64,000 nucleotides of DNA, taken from contig JBFONV010000001.1 in NCBI GenBank assembly GCA_040779335.1, positions 806,001 to 870,000 on the forward strand, given 5' to 3'. Below the pieces are notes generated by a model. That model saw only the letters and a list, made by a program, of their open reading frames with translations. It was not told the origin of the DNA and did not search any database. This document shows, one piece after another, positions 26,116 through 35,107 of the stretch; position 1 is the stretch's first letter; the number at the start of each line of letters is the position of its first letter. The position numbers and the translations under genes are program-made. Source of the stretch: JBFONV01 sp040779335 (GTDB taxonomy: Bacteria > Pseudomonadota > Gammaproteobacteria > Enterobacterales > Alteromonadaceae).

Positions 26116-26715
26116 TTAAGGTATATATTCTGAACCAAATCCCATCGCGAGCATTATCGCACTGATTGCCATTAAGCTGACTAACATCACCAAGCCGCAA
26201 GTGACTACCGAACTAGAATAAATAAAGCCTTTCTCTTCAGGAATATTCATCATAATAGGTACACCGGAGTATAGTAGGTAAACTGAGTAGGCCAATGCGG
26301 CTATTCCAGCTAACGCTACAAACCATAAAACAGGATATAGTGCGGTAATACCGACCATCAGTAATGGCGTTGCTGTATATGCAGCTAACTCTAACGATTG
26401 AGAAAATTCAGGTGTTGAGTCAAATGTTTTTGCCATCCATTGAATCAGGTAGGCTAATGCAAAGACACCAAACACTAGGCCTAAATACATGGCGATTGAC
26501 ATATACATGGCATTTTCTTGTGGTAATCGAATGGGATTGCCAGCGCCAATTGTCCAACCAATGTGTGCCGCAGCGAAATAACTACAAATCGCCGGAATTA
26601 ACGCAATAGTTAGAATGTGCACTAAGCTATATACCAAACTTTCGTGACGTTTTTCTATTGTTTGCCACTCTTCTTTAGGGTGAGCGTAAAGCCCCCATAT
26701 ATGATTTAAAATCAT
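26116..26715 (-). CDS. Yip1-domain inner-membrane protein
   Basis: It is 199 residues with five or six hydrophobic segments. The N-terminal sequence IWGLYAHPKEEWQTI is the signature of the bacterial Yip1 (PF04893) family, related to E. coli YohC. A late PIMMNIPEEKGFIYS motif is also typical. AGGAG lies just before the ATG on the minus strand. Function is unknown; these proteins are sometimes linked to envelope stress. It stands alone, convergent to purF. Confidence 0.82.
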   Translation of the reverse strand: MILNHIWGLYAHPKEEWQTIEKRHESLVYSLVHILTIALIPAICSYFAAAHIGWTIGAGNPIRLPQENAMYMSIAMYLGLVFGVFALAYLIQWMAKTFDSTPEFSQSLELAAYTATPLLMVGITALYPVLWFVALAGIAALAYSVYLLYSGVPIMMNIPEEKGFIYSSSVVTCGLVMLVSLMAISAIMLAMGFGSEYIP

Positions 26716-26932
26716 AAAAATTCTCCTATCGCTTTCCCCAACAAATATTAACGATTGTAAATTTTTACAATGGTCAACACGATACAGTTCAACGTTTTTA
26801 TTTTTATTGTTGACACTCTATTTATGTAAGATGGTGAGACGTTCGTCAAGTGTTGATTGAAAAATCGGCTAAAATAAATTACTTATATACTCAATATAAA
26901 TAAAAAGAATGGTTATTAGTGCTAAATGCTAT

Positions 26933-27208
26933 TTAAGAAACGCGAACTCTGACAATATTCATGATTTCTATCTCAAATCCGGCAACAACCTCTTTGCTAG
27001 GGTAGTAGGTTATATTGATACGTTGTCCATTTAAGTTTTTATAAATCTTTTTGCGTTTATATTTAAAAGGCACATCGATACCCTCCAGCATTAACGTATT
27101 AATAAACCACTCTTCTTGTTCACGTTGAACATGTGAAATGACTTTTATTTCATCAGTTTGGATGAGTTCTTGATGCTTTTTTAGTAACTTTTCATTGTTG
27201 GTTTTCAT
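26933..27208 (-). CDS. Small conserved hypothetical protein
   Basis: 91 residues, basic and lysine-rich, with no signal peptide or membrane segment. The central part (QEEWFINTLMLEGIDVPFKY then KRKKIYKNLNGQRINITYYP) reads like a compact beta domain with a charged N-terminal helix. I do not assign a family. The balanced composition and conserved-looking core argue for a real cytoplasmic gene. It is flanked by 217 bases before Yip1 and 169 bases before the next unknown gene, all on the minus strand. Confidence 0.6.
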   Translation of the reverse strand: MKTNNEKLLKKHQELIQTDEIKVISHVQREQEEWFINTLMLEGIDVPFKYKRKKIYKNLNGQRINITYYPSKEVVAGFEIEIMNIVRVRVS

Positions 27209-27377
27209 TATGATGACTTGTTTATTAGTGGTAAACCAAAGGGCGTTTATTCACTATAGATACTATCATAGAATTCCCTTTGAATGTTGCCTATATGGAA
27301 GATTGCCTAGTGAGGGCTTGATGAAGAGGATTAGTAATTATTATTGTGAAAATATAAATGCAAACGGATAATGGGCC

Positions 27378-28019
27378 TTAGAAACCTGCAATATCTTGGT
27401 AAAGTTTGGTTGGGGTATTGAGATCAGTATTGCGCTGTGTTTGTCCGATCAGGCCTAACATCTCATTAATTTTGATTAACCCCTGCTGCGATGATTGCTC
27501 TAATGATTGGAATTCTTCGCTGCTGAAGAAGGTATTAAAATCTGTCTGCGCTTTGGCTATGGCAATATTGTTAACCGCTGAACCAGATTCTAATTGATTA
27601 AATGTTTGTTTTGCGGTTGTAAGGGGCTCTATTAAAGGATGATTTGGACTCTCTGCTTTTAACGCGTCGGTGAGATCTGTAACAAATATCGATAATTGAC
27701 CATTGCCACTCTCTGTTGCGTTGTCTTGCCTGTTACCGCCAAGACTTTGATATTGTGTACTAGTGATCAAGCCTTTTTCATGGAGCTTATTAACGTAGTT
27801 GGGGATATCTTCAAACGCAAGTTTACCGCCTCTGAAAAATTCAGCGTTTAGCTCTTGCAATACTTTGCTGCGTGTTGAAAGCGACACTGTGTTAGATGAT
27901 GGCAGTTCCTCAACCTTGTCTGTATCTGATGCATTATTTAACGGAAGCGCAATATTTTCTACTTGACCATTACTAGGAGTAGAAATATTAGTTTGGGAAA
28001 AAGGAGTGATAGTTGTCAT
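27378..28019 (-). CDS. Hypothetical protein with disordered N-terminus
   Basis: 213 residues from the ATG at 28019; an in-frame TTG at 28028 is possible, but neither has a clear ribosome-binding site. Residues 1-50 are rich in S, T, N and P and look disordered. Residues about 50-95 contain SLSTRSKVLQELNAEFFRGG and a short helical unit (EDIPNYVNKLHEKGLITSTQ). The rest is helical. There is no signal peptide, membrane helix or cysteine. I do not recognise the family. It is divergent from miaE and separated by 144 bases from the miaE start. Confidence 0.55.
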   Translation of the reverse strand: MTTITPFSQTNISTPSNGQVENIALPLNNASDTDKVEELPSSNTVSLSTRSKVLQELNAEFFRGGKLAFEDIPNYVNKLHEKGLITSTQYQSLGGNRQDNATESGNGQLSIFVTDLTDALKAESPNHPLIEPLTTAKQTFNQLESGSAVNNIAIAKAQTDFNTFFSSEEFQSLEQSSQQGLIKINEMLGLIGQTQRNTDLNTPTKLYQDIAGF

Positions 28020-28163
28020 TTTTGTCAAAATTTAGTTGTTACACTGATGGTGTTTCTGCACGCAAATTACGGACCATAAGCGCTATTTTTATGTTTGAAT
28101 AAAGAAAATTTGCCCAACTTTATGCTAAAATGCCGCGTTTTTTACTTTCTTACCGAGGTTTTA

Positions 28164-28934
28164 GTGTCAACTACTCAATTATTAGCGCCGATTAAAGATT
28201 TTTTAAAATGTGAGACTCCACAATCATGGCTATCGGAAGCGGTAAAAAAAGAGAATTTACCGATGATATTAATTGATCATTTAATTTGTGAATTAAAAGC
28301 GGCGCAATCCGCGATGTTTTTAATCCGTAAATATGCTGTAGATAAAGAGAGTGGTGATATATTACTGGCTTGGCTGAAACCATTTGAAAACTTCATTTAT
28401 CGCCGAGAAGGTGATTGGCGCACCTTACCATCAAAAAACAACTTATCTAAATCGGTTATACCTAAATCAGATTCACCTTATGGACAAGACTTGATTGATA
28501 AAATGGTCTTGCTGATCAAAGAAGAACTACATCATTTTTATCAAGTGTTGGAGATAATGGATGAATATGATGTTTCATATCAAAGTATCACGCCATGTCG
28601 TTACGCTAAGGGCATGCTGCGACATGTTAAAACATTTGAGCCTGATGCAATGATAGATAAGCTTATCATTGGTGCATATATTGAAGCGCGTTCCTGTGAG
28701 CGCTTTGCTAAATTAGCGCCCCATGTTGATAAAAGACTCGGCGACTTTTATATTTCCTTGTTGCGCTCAGAGGCGCGTCACTATCAAGATTATTTGACGC
28801 TTGCGGAAGAAGTTGCAGGCAAGGACATTTCTGAGCGTGTAAAATTTTTTGGTGAACGAGAAGCTGAGCTTATTTCATCAGATGATGAAGATTTTAAGTT
28901 TCATAGTGGTAGTCCTGCGTCAGTTAAAGGCTGA
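28164..28934 (+). CDS. miaE: tRNA-(ms2io6A37) hydroxylase MiaE
   Basis: Oxygen-dependent diiron enzyme that hydroxylates the isopentenyl group of ms2i6A at position 37 of tRNAs reading UNN codons. The GTG at 28164 has GAGG at 28155-28158 and starts the family-like VSTTQLLAPIKDFL; an ATG at 28095 would add 23 residues without similarity. It is 256 residues. Candidate iron ligands sit in HLICELKAAQSA, KEELHHFYQV, EARSCERF and RSEARHYQDYL. Its last 11 bases overlap the 3' end of the convergent cyclase gene. Confidence 0.92.
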   Translation: MSTTQLLAPIKDFLKCETPQSWLSEAVKKENLPMILIDHLICELKAAQSAMFLIRKYAVDKESGDILLAWLKPFENFIYRREGDWRTLPSKNNLSKSVIPKSDSPYGQDLIDKMVLLIKEELHHFYQVLEIMDEYDVSYQSITPCRYAKGMLRHVKTFEPDAMIDKLIIGAYIEARSCERFAKLAPHVDKRLGDFYISLLRSEARHYQDYLTLAEEVAGKDISERVKFFGEREAELISSDDEDFKFHSGSPASVKG

Positions 28935-29973
28935 CACAGCAATTACGACCAGCATTTTTTGCCTGATAGAGCGCTTTATCAGCGCGCTTGAATAAAGTAC
29001 TCCAATTCTGGTCTTTATTGGCTTGAGTTATACCAATTGAGACCGATATCGGCGGTAAGAATGTATTTGACTGTCGTTGCATGAGTTTCAGTCCAGCAAT
29101 GGCGAGACGGATATTTTCTGCAGCTTTACGCGCTTCATCAATGGTTTTATTGACTAAAACTACGATAAACTCTTCGCCACCAAAGCGCACCGCCAGATCT
29201 GATTCTGTGACATTTTCTTTGATCACTTTTGCGATGCGTTGAATAACTTTGTCGCCAATAAAATGGCCGAAGGTATCGTTAATATCTTTAAAGTGGTCAA
29301 TATCTATCGCCATAGAAGAATGGACATCTTCAATATCAAGATCTTTAAGTTTGTCTTCACAACCTCTTCGATTTAATAACCCTGTTAACGCATCTAATAT
29401 CGCTTCTTGTCGAGAATCTTTTAGTTTGGATTTTAAATGATTAACTTCTTTATAAGTTTTGGCTAACTCACTACTTAATGATTGATGCTGAGCTTGTGAA
29501 CTTGCAATGGTGTCGCATAAAAAGCTGACAATATTCTTAATCGGCTCATGATGTTCAGAGCTAGACAACACTTTATCAGCCTTTTTTAAACTAGACGCAA
29601 TTTTTTGATCGCTAAGCACTTGAATATTGATTTTTTCTAAAGTTGCAGTCAGTGATTGTTCAAAGGGGGTCAGCACAGACTTTTCAATATTTCTGGAATG
29701 AGAAACATATTTAACGAATAGGTTATCAATGAACACAGAATCGATGGCTTTATCGGTACTTAATCGTCTATCTATTTCAACATTGATCTCAGCATTGCGA
29801 TTACTGACATATAAATATACTACCGAATAGTTGACGGGACTTGGCGCTATATTGTGACGTGTAAGAAATTCGTGGGTTCTATCACTATATTTGGTGGCAT
29901 TTTGCAGGCTATCTTGAATGATCATATGCAGTTCCCTAAATAGCTCTGAGTAATTCCCTAACTCGGACTGCAT
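28924..29973 (-). CDS. Diguanylate cyclase (GGDEF domain)
   Basis: Predicted to make cyclic di-GMP from GTP. It is 349 residues and soluble: an N-terminal helical region (1-175) with coiled-coil character and the YLYVSNRNAEIN segment, then a GGDEF domain (about 185-349). The active site is GGEEF at residues 265-269, and DALTGLLNRRG marks the domain start. The RxxD inhibitory site six residues upstream reads TESD, so product inhibition may be missing. No membrane helix or PAS/REC domain is seen. The N-terminal input signal is unknown. Confidence 0.93.
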   Translation of the reverse strand: MQSELGNYSELFRELHMIIQDSLQNATKYSDRTHEFLTRHNIAPSPVNYSVVYLYVSNRNAEINVEIDRRLSTDKAIDSVFIDNLFVKYVSHSRNIEKSVLTPFEQSLTATLEKINIQVLSDQKIASSLKKADKVLSSSEHHEPIKNIVSFLCDTIASSQAQHQSLSSELAKTYKEVNHLKSKLKDSRQEAILDALTGLLNRRGCEDKLKDLDIEDVHSSMAIDIDHFKDINDTFGHFIGDKVIQRIAKVIKENVTESDLAVRFGGEEFIVVLVNKTIDEARKAAENIRLAIAGLKLMQRQSNTFLPPISVSIGITQANKDQNWSTLFKRADKALYQAKNAGRNCCVSL

Positions 29974-30287
29974 ATCGAATTAAAATCAAACTTAATGGAG
30001 AGTGTATTAACGACTCGGTAAGCTATATATTATTATTTTTTTAATCTGTCTTTTTATGAGTGTTAGTCTATCAGCAAGTGTGGCATCGCTTCAATACAAC
30101 TAAAGTCTAAATTGACTGTTTTTATTGCTAACGCGGAAAACTTTTGTAAAACTTGCTGGCCGTTTAATCCCTCAATCGAATAAGTCGTTACAAAGTCACT
30201 ATATTAATCTAAGTCTATTTTGTATATTATTTTTAATTATTCGTATAAATATTTACATAGAACAATAAAAAAACAGGAATTCAAACA
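29974..30287. other. Divergent intergenic region
   Basis: 314 AT-rich bases lie between the cyclase and the DUF885 lipoprotein gene. They must hold promoters for both directions. I found no convincing -35/-10 pair, RNA gene or repeat by eye. Confidence 0.5.
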
Positions 30288-32156
30288 ATGAAAACCATGC
30301 TTACGCTCATTGCGGTAGGAATTTTAAGCGCATGCCAGCCTAATTCAACATCAGTAGAGTCCGCCAATAATTCAGCAGTAGAACAGCAATCAGCAGTTGA
30401 AACGGCGCAATTGTCAGAAAGTGAACGGTTAAATCAGTGGTTTGCTGAAAAGTATGAGCAACAGCTGCAAATGAGTCCGTTTATGCTGACTTTTTTGGGA
30501 CGTAAAGAAAAGTATGATCAACTTGATGACATGAGCGAGGCTGAAGAAAAGAAACAACTTGCTTGGCGTAAACAAACGGTTGAAGAGTTAAAAAACACTT
30601 TTGATTACAGCAAGCTCGATGAAGAAGCAAAAATTTCGTACGACATTTGGATTTATCAGTATGAGCAAGCGGCTGAAGGTCAAAAGTTTAATCACAACAA
30701 TTATGTCTTTACCCAATTTAATGGCATACAGGCATTCGCAGCACAGTTTCTAATTAACTTCCATAAAGTAGACGAAGAAAGCGATATGCTTGCGTATAAC
30801 AAGCGTATAGGCGAAGTTTCACGCGTTATCGATCAATTATTGGTGCGAGCCAAAGAAAACGCTAACAACGGTGTCAGACCGCCAAGATTTGCTTATCAAG
30901 GTGTTATTGAACAAGCAACAAACCTTATCACTGGAGCTCCGTTTACTGAAAGTGAAGCAGATGCGCCATTATGGTCTGATGCTAAACGGAAGATTGCGAC
31001 ACTATTAGAGAATGGCAAAATCGACCAAGCAAAAGCGAGCGAACTAGAAGAGCAAGCTAAAGAGGCGTTAAATAGCAAATTCCTTCCTAGTTATCAGGCA
31101 TTAGTTGCTTGGTTTGAAGCTGATATTGAAAACACAGACGCTATTGCGCAAGGGGTTGCTAATCAGCCTAACGGCAAAGCGTTTTATGATTTTAGATTAA
31201 AAGCGTCAACAACAACGGATTTAACAGCAGAAGAAATAAATACCATTGGTGTTAAAGAAGTTGCACGTATTACCACTGAAATGAACGCTATTAAAGATAA
31301 AGTTGGCTTTGAAGGTGATTTGCGTGAATTTTTTACTTTTATTAAAACCGATGAGCAGTTTTTCTTTGCCAATGATGATGCCGGACGCCAAGGATATATC
31401 GACGAAACGGAAAAACATTTAGCAGCGATAGCAGAGCAGTTACCTAATTACTTTGGTGTGCTACCCAAAGCTAAATTAGTGGTTAAGCGAGTAGAACCGT
31501 TTAGAGAGCAAGATGGTGCTGCTCAGCATTATTTCCCAGGTACACCAGACGGCTCTAGACCGGGCGTTTATTATGCGCACTTGTCTGATATGTCGGCAAT
31601 GCCAAAAAATGAAATGGAAGGAGTTGCATACCATGAAGGTAATCCAGGCCATCATATGCAAATTTCTATTGCACAAGAATTAACGTCAGTGCCTCAGTTT
31701 AGAACACAAGCCAGCTTTACTGCATACAGTGAGGGTTGGGGATTATATGCTGAGCTATTGGCTAAAGAAATGGGCGGTTATAAAAATGAATTTTCTGATT
31801 TCGGCCGTCTAGTGAATGAAATGTGGCGTGCGGTAAGATTAGTAGTTGATACAGGACTACATTCAAAAGGCTGGACAGAAGAGCAAGCGATTGCTTACTT
31901 TAAAGAAAAAACGCCAATTGCAGAAGAAGCCATTGTTTCTGAGGTCAGAAGGTATTTGGTTATTCCAGGACAAGCGACCGCCTATAAAATAGGTATGCTG
32001 AAAATTATGGAGTTAAGAGCGACAGCTGAGCAAATTCTAGGCGATAAATTTGATATTAAAGGTTTTCATGATACGGTGCTAGGAGGCGGAGCAATGCCTT
32101 TACCAGTGCTTGAGCGACGTGTAAATGACTGGATAAAAAACGTCAATAACGCATAG
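30288..32156 (+). CDS. DUF885 family lipoprotein (predicted metallopeptidase)
   Basis: 622 residues. The signal peptide ends in a lipobox, ILSAC (cysteine about residue 16), so it is probably a lipoprotein. The body is a DUF885 protein, a family widespread in marine Gammaproteobacteria. It contains the zinc-peptidase-like motif YHEGNPGHHMQ (about residue 447) and a downstream SEGWGLYAELLAKEMG segment with a glutamate in the position of a third ligand. A C-terminal GQATAYKIGMLKIMELR is also characteristic. AGGA precedes the ATG. It is monocistronic with a bidirectional terminator. Peptidase activity is inferred from the motif; the substrate is unknown. Confidence 0.88.
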   Translation: MKTMLTLIAVGILSACQPNSTSVESANNSAVEQQSAVETAQLSESERLNQWFAEKYEQQLQMSPFMLTFLGRKEKYDQLDDMSEAEEKKQLAWRKQTVEELKNTFDYSKLDEEAKISYDIWIYQYEQAAEGQKFNHNNYVFTQFNGIQAFAAQFLINFHKVDEESDMLAYNKRIGEVSRVIDQLLVRAKENANNGVRPPRFAYQGVIEQATNLITGAPFTESEADAPLWSDAKRKIATLLENGKIDQAKASELEEQAKEALNSKFLPSYQALVAWFEADIENTDAIAQGVANQPNGKAFYDFRLKASTTTDLTAEEINTIGVKEVARITTEMNAIKDKVGFEGDLREFFTFIKTDEQFFFANDDAGRQGYIDETEKHLAAIAEQLPNYFGVLPKAKLVVKRVEPFREQDGAAQHYFPGTPDGSRPGVYYAHLSDMSAMPKNEMEGVAYHEGNPGHHMQISIAQELTSVPQFRTQASFTAYSEGWGLYAELLAKEMGGYKNEFSDFGRLVNEMWRAVRLVVDTGLHSKGWTEEQAIAYFKEKTPIAEEAIVSEVRRYLVIPGQATAYKIGMLKIMELRATAEQILGDKFDIKGFHDTVLGGGAMPLPVLERRVNDWIKNVNNA

Positions 32157-32183
32157 CGCTTCAATATTGTAAGAATCAAAAAT

Positions 32184-32213
32184 AAAAGCCCGTATCGTGA
32201 TACGGGCTTTTTT
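32184..32213. terminator. Bidirectional terminator between DUF885 gene and lpxH
   Basis: A 12-bp perfect stem, AAAAGCCCGTAT (32184-32195) with ATACGGGCTTTT (32200-32211), has a CGTG loop and a T-run, between convergent genes. Confidence 0.9.
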
Positions 32214-32217
32214 GTGT

Positions 32218-32973
32218 TTAAGGCTTGCTAATAAAAGGTTGATAAAGTAATTCGGTTTTATCTTTAGTGACTTTTAACCAAGCGCCTTGCTCGTACCAAT
32301 CACCTAATACTATTCTTTTAGCTTCATGGTTGTTGACATCCAATTCGTGGATATCAGGTCGATGGGTATGACCATGGATCATTAAGTTGCAATGATACCT
32401 TTCCATACAGTTAACCACTTCCTGTGGGGTGACATCCATTATATCCTGAGCTTTCATTGCCGTAGCTGCAGCACTGCGTTGCCGGTAGTTAGCGGCTATT
32501 TTACGTCTTATAAATAAAGGCAAGCTCTTTACCATCGTTTGCCACCACCATGAGCGAGATTTCTTTCTAAAGGCTTGATAGGCGATATCTCTAGTGCACA
32601 GTGTATCTCCATGCAAAATAACTACAGGTTTGCCATAGAGATCAATCAAACTAACTTCAGGTAGCAAAATCATTCCTGACTTATCAGCAAATTTTCGTCC
32701 GAGCAAAAAGTCACGATTACCATGGATAAACAGTATTTCAGTCCCAGTTTTTTTCAAGGCTAGCAAAGCGGCAGCGACATCAGTCACAAAAGGACAGTCG
32801 TCATCATCACCTATCCAGCTTTCGAATAAATCGCCGAGAATGTAAAGTTTTTCTGCTTGCGGGGCTTGGTTTTTAAGAAAAGATAAAAAACAGGCCGTAA
32901 TATCAGGCCTGTTTTGCGCTAAATGCAAGTCAGCAATAAAATAGGTGACTTGCTCAGGAATAAAATGACTCAT
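32218..32973 (-). CDS. lpxH: UDP-2,3-diacylglucosamine diphosphatase LpxH
   Basis: Cleaves UDP-2,3-diacylglucosamine to lipid X in lipid A synthesis, at the inner face of the membrane. It is 251 residues (E. coli 240). The calcineurin-type metal motifs are all visible in order: ADLHLAQ, LGDLFESWIGDD, HGNRDFLLG, LHGDTLC and IHGHTHRPDIH. It follows ppiB by 15 bases on the same strand, as in E. coli, so the two are probably one transcript. Confidence 0.96.
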   Translation of the reverse strand: MSHFIPEQVTYFIADLHLAQNRPDITACFLSFLKNQAPQAEKLYILGDLFESWIGDDDDCPFVTDVAAALLALKKTGTEILFIHGNRDFLLGRKFADKSGMILLPEVSLIDLYGKPVVILHGDTLCTRDIAYQAFRKKSRSWWWQTMVKSLPLFIRRKIAANYRQRSAAATAMKAQDIMDVTPQEVVNCMERYHCNLMIHGHTHRPDIHELDVNNHEAKRIVLGDWYEQGAWLKVTKDKTELLYQPFISKP

Positions 32974-32988
32974 TAAAAAAGCGTGAGC

Positions 32989-33480
32989 TTATTCTGCTAT
33001 TGCGGACTCAATAATAATCTCTTCTTTAGGAACATCATCATGAAATCCCATACGTCCGGTTTCAACTAATGTCATTTTATCGACAATATCCATGCCTTCG
33101 ACAACTTCACCAAATACACAATAACCCCAACCCTGAGTTGATTCATTTTTGAAGTCTAAGAAGTCATTATCAGCTAAGTTAATAAAAAATTGCGCAGATG
33201 CAGAATGTGGATCTTGAGTACGAGCCATTGCAAGTGTGCCACGTTTATTACCTAAACCGTTACTTGCCTCATTTTCAATTGATGCGCGTGTTTCTTTCTC
33301 ACCCATACCTGAAGAAAAACCACCACCTTGAGCCATAAATCCTTTGATCACACGATGGAATATAGTGCCGTCATAGAAACCGTCTTCGACATATTGTTGA
33401 AAGTTTTTAGCGGTAATAGGGGCTTTGTCAAAGTCCAATTCAATTTTGATGTCGCCTAATGTGGTTTTTAAAGTGATCAT
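32989..33480 (-). CDS. ppiB: Peptidyl-prolyl isomerase B (cytoplasmic cyclophilin)
   Basis: Catalyses cis-trans isomerisation of proline peptide bonds during folding. It is 163 residues (E. coli 164) and has no signal peptide, unlike periplasmic PpiA. Cyclophilin landmarks are FHRVIKGFMAQGG, MARTQDPHSASAQFFIN and YCVFGEVVEGMDIVD. It is first in the ppiB-lpxH pair, divergent from cysS, an arrangement conserved with E. coli. Confidence 0.96.
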   Translation of the reverse strand: MITLKTTLGDIKIELDFDKAPITAKNFQQYVEDGFYDGTIFHRVIKGFMAQGGGFSSGMGEKETRASIENEASNGLGNKRGTLAMARTQDPHSASAQFFINLADNDFLDFKNESTQGWGYCVFGEVVEGMDIVDKMTLVETGRMGFHDDVPKEEIIIESAIAE

Positions 33481-33627
33481 AATATTCTTCTCATAATGTT
33501 AGATGTGGGCATTTTAACCTAAAGTGCGAATCTGTAAAGGGAAGTGATGATCCTTGCGGTTAGTTCGGGTACAATTATCGCGATTTTTTACTATCAATTG
33601 ATAATTAGCCAGGAGACAGCAAACCTC

Positions 33628-35013
33628 ATGTTACAAATATACAATACCTTAACCCGTAAAAAGGAAATCTTTACACCAATTGAACAAGGTAAAGTTGGGC
33701 TGTATGTTTGTGGATGCACGGTTTATGACTTATGTCATATTGGCCATGGTCGCACCTATATAAGTTTTGACAATATTACTCGTTATCTCAGATTTTCAGG
33801 ATATGAAGTAAACTATGTGCGCAATATCACCGATGTTGAAGACAAAATAATTAATCGCGCGGCCGAAAATAACGAAACACCCGAGCAATTAACAGAGCGA
33901 ACCATTGCGGCTATGCACGAAGATTTTGATGCACTAAATATGATGCGTCCAGATCTAGAGCCAAGAGTGACCACTCACATGGACGAAATTATTGCCATGA
34001 TAGTGACACTGGTTGAAAAAGAGCATGCTTATGTTGCAACTAGTGGCGATGTGCTATTTGACGTGGCAAGCTACCCTGATTATGGCAAGCTTAGCGGCCA
34101 AAATTTGGAGCAATTACAAGCAGGTTCTCGCGTAGAAGTTGATGAAAGTAAGAAAAGTCCGCTAGATTTTGTGTTATGGAAATCGGCTAAACCCGGTGAA
34201 CCTAGTTGGTCATCGCCATGGGGACCAGGTCGTCCAGGCTGGCATATTGAATGTTCAGCAATGAATGCTAAAGAGTTGGGTGACCACTTTGATATTCATG
34301 GCGGCGGTTCTGATCTTCAGTTTCCTCATCATGAAAATGAAGTAGCACAAAGTTGTTGTGCACTTGACACTCCTTATGTGAACTATTGGGTTCATACAGG
34401 AATGGTGCAGGTCGATCAGGAAAAAATGTCTAAGTCACTTGGCAATTTTTTCACTATTCGTGATGTATTGAAACAATATGATGCAGAAACCACGCGATTT
34501 TTCTTAACCTCAGGACATTATCGTAGTCAGCTAAACTATTCGACCGACAATTTAGAGCAAGCACATGCCTCTCTTGAGCGTATATATACCTCTTTGCGTG
34601 GTGTGACTGTGTCCGATAATTTTGTCTTAGACAAAGCCAATCCGTATGTTGTTGAATTTTGTAAAGCCATGGATGATGATTTTAATACTCCACAAGCCAT
34701 CGCGATTTTATTCGAATTGGCTAAAGAGCTCAATGTTGCGAAAAATGAAAATAACGCGAATGTCGCGACTTTAGCAGGGACATTAAAAGGGTTAGGCGGA
34801 ATCATTGGCTTACTGCAATTAGATCCCGAAACTTTTTTACAGGGAGCAGGTAATGATGATGAAGTTGAGCTTATCGAAGCGTTAATAAAACAACGTAACG
34901 ATGCCAGAGCAAGTAAAGACTGGGCATTAGCTGATGATGCTCGCGATAAGCTAGCGGCAATGAAGGTTGTGCTAGAAGACAGTGCCAATGGCACAACATG
35001 GCGTAAAGGCTAG
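33628..35013 (+). CDS. cysS: Cysteinyl-tRNA synthetase
   Basis: Charges tRNA-Cys. The ATG at 33628 yields 461 residues (E. coli 461) beginning MLQIYNTLTRKKE, matching the family. The frame is open upstream to 33544, but that extension is not homologous. AGGAG is at 33611-33615, a little far (12 bases). Class I motifs are CHIGHGRTY (HIGH) and EKMSKSLGN (KMSKS). Zinc ligands include CGCTVYDLC with ECSAMN and HHENE. It is divergent from ppiB. Confidence 0.97.
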   Translation: MLQIYNTLTRKKEIFTPIEQGKVGLYVCGCTVYDLCHIGHGRTYISFDNITRYLRFSGYEVNYVRNITDVEDKIINRAAENNETPEQLTERTIAAMHEDFDALNMMRPDLEPRVTTHMDEIIAMIVTLVEKEHAYVATSGDVLFDVASYPDYGKLSGQNLEQLQAGSRVEVDESKKSPLDFVLWKSAKPGEPSWSSPWGPGRPGWHIECSAMNAKELGDHFDIHGGGSDLQFPHHENEVAQSCCALDTPYVNYWVHTGMVQVDQEKMSKSLGNFFTIRDVLKQYDAETTRFFLTSGHYRSQLNYSTDNLEQAHASLERIYTSLRGVTVSDNFVLDKANPYVVEFCKAMDDDFNTPQAIAILFELAKELNVAKNENNANVATLAGTLKGLGGIIGLLQLDPETFLQGAGNDDEVELIEALIKQRNDARASKDWALADDARDKLAAMKVVLEDSANGTTWRKG

Positions 35014-35034
35014 CACTTGCATTGCATCTTAATT

Positions 35035-35063
35035 AAAAAGCCAGCTTGTAAGCTGGCTTTTTA
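35035..35063. terminator. Bidirectional terminator between cysS and folD
   Basis: A 12-bp stem, AAAAAGCCAGCT (35035-35046) with AGCTGGCTTTTT (35051-35062), has a TGTA loop and lies between convergent genes. Confidence 0.9.
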
Positions 35064-35107
35064 ATGTTCAATGATCCAATAGGTTTAATCTTTTCAGGTA
35101 AAAAACA

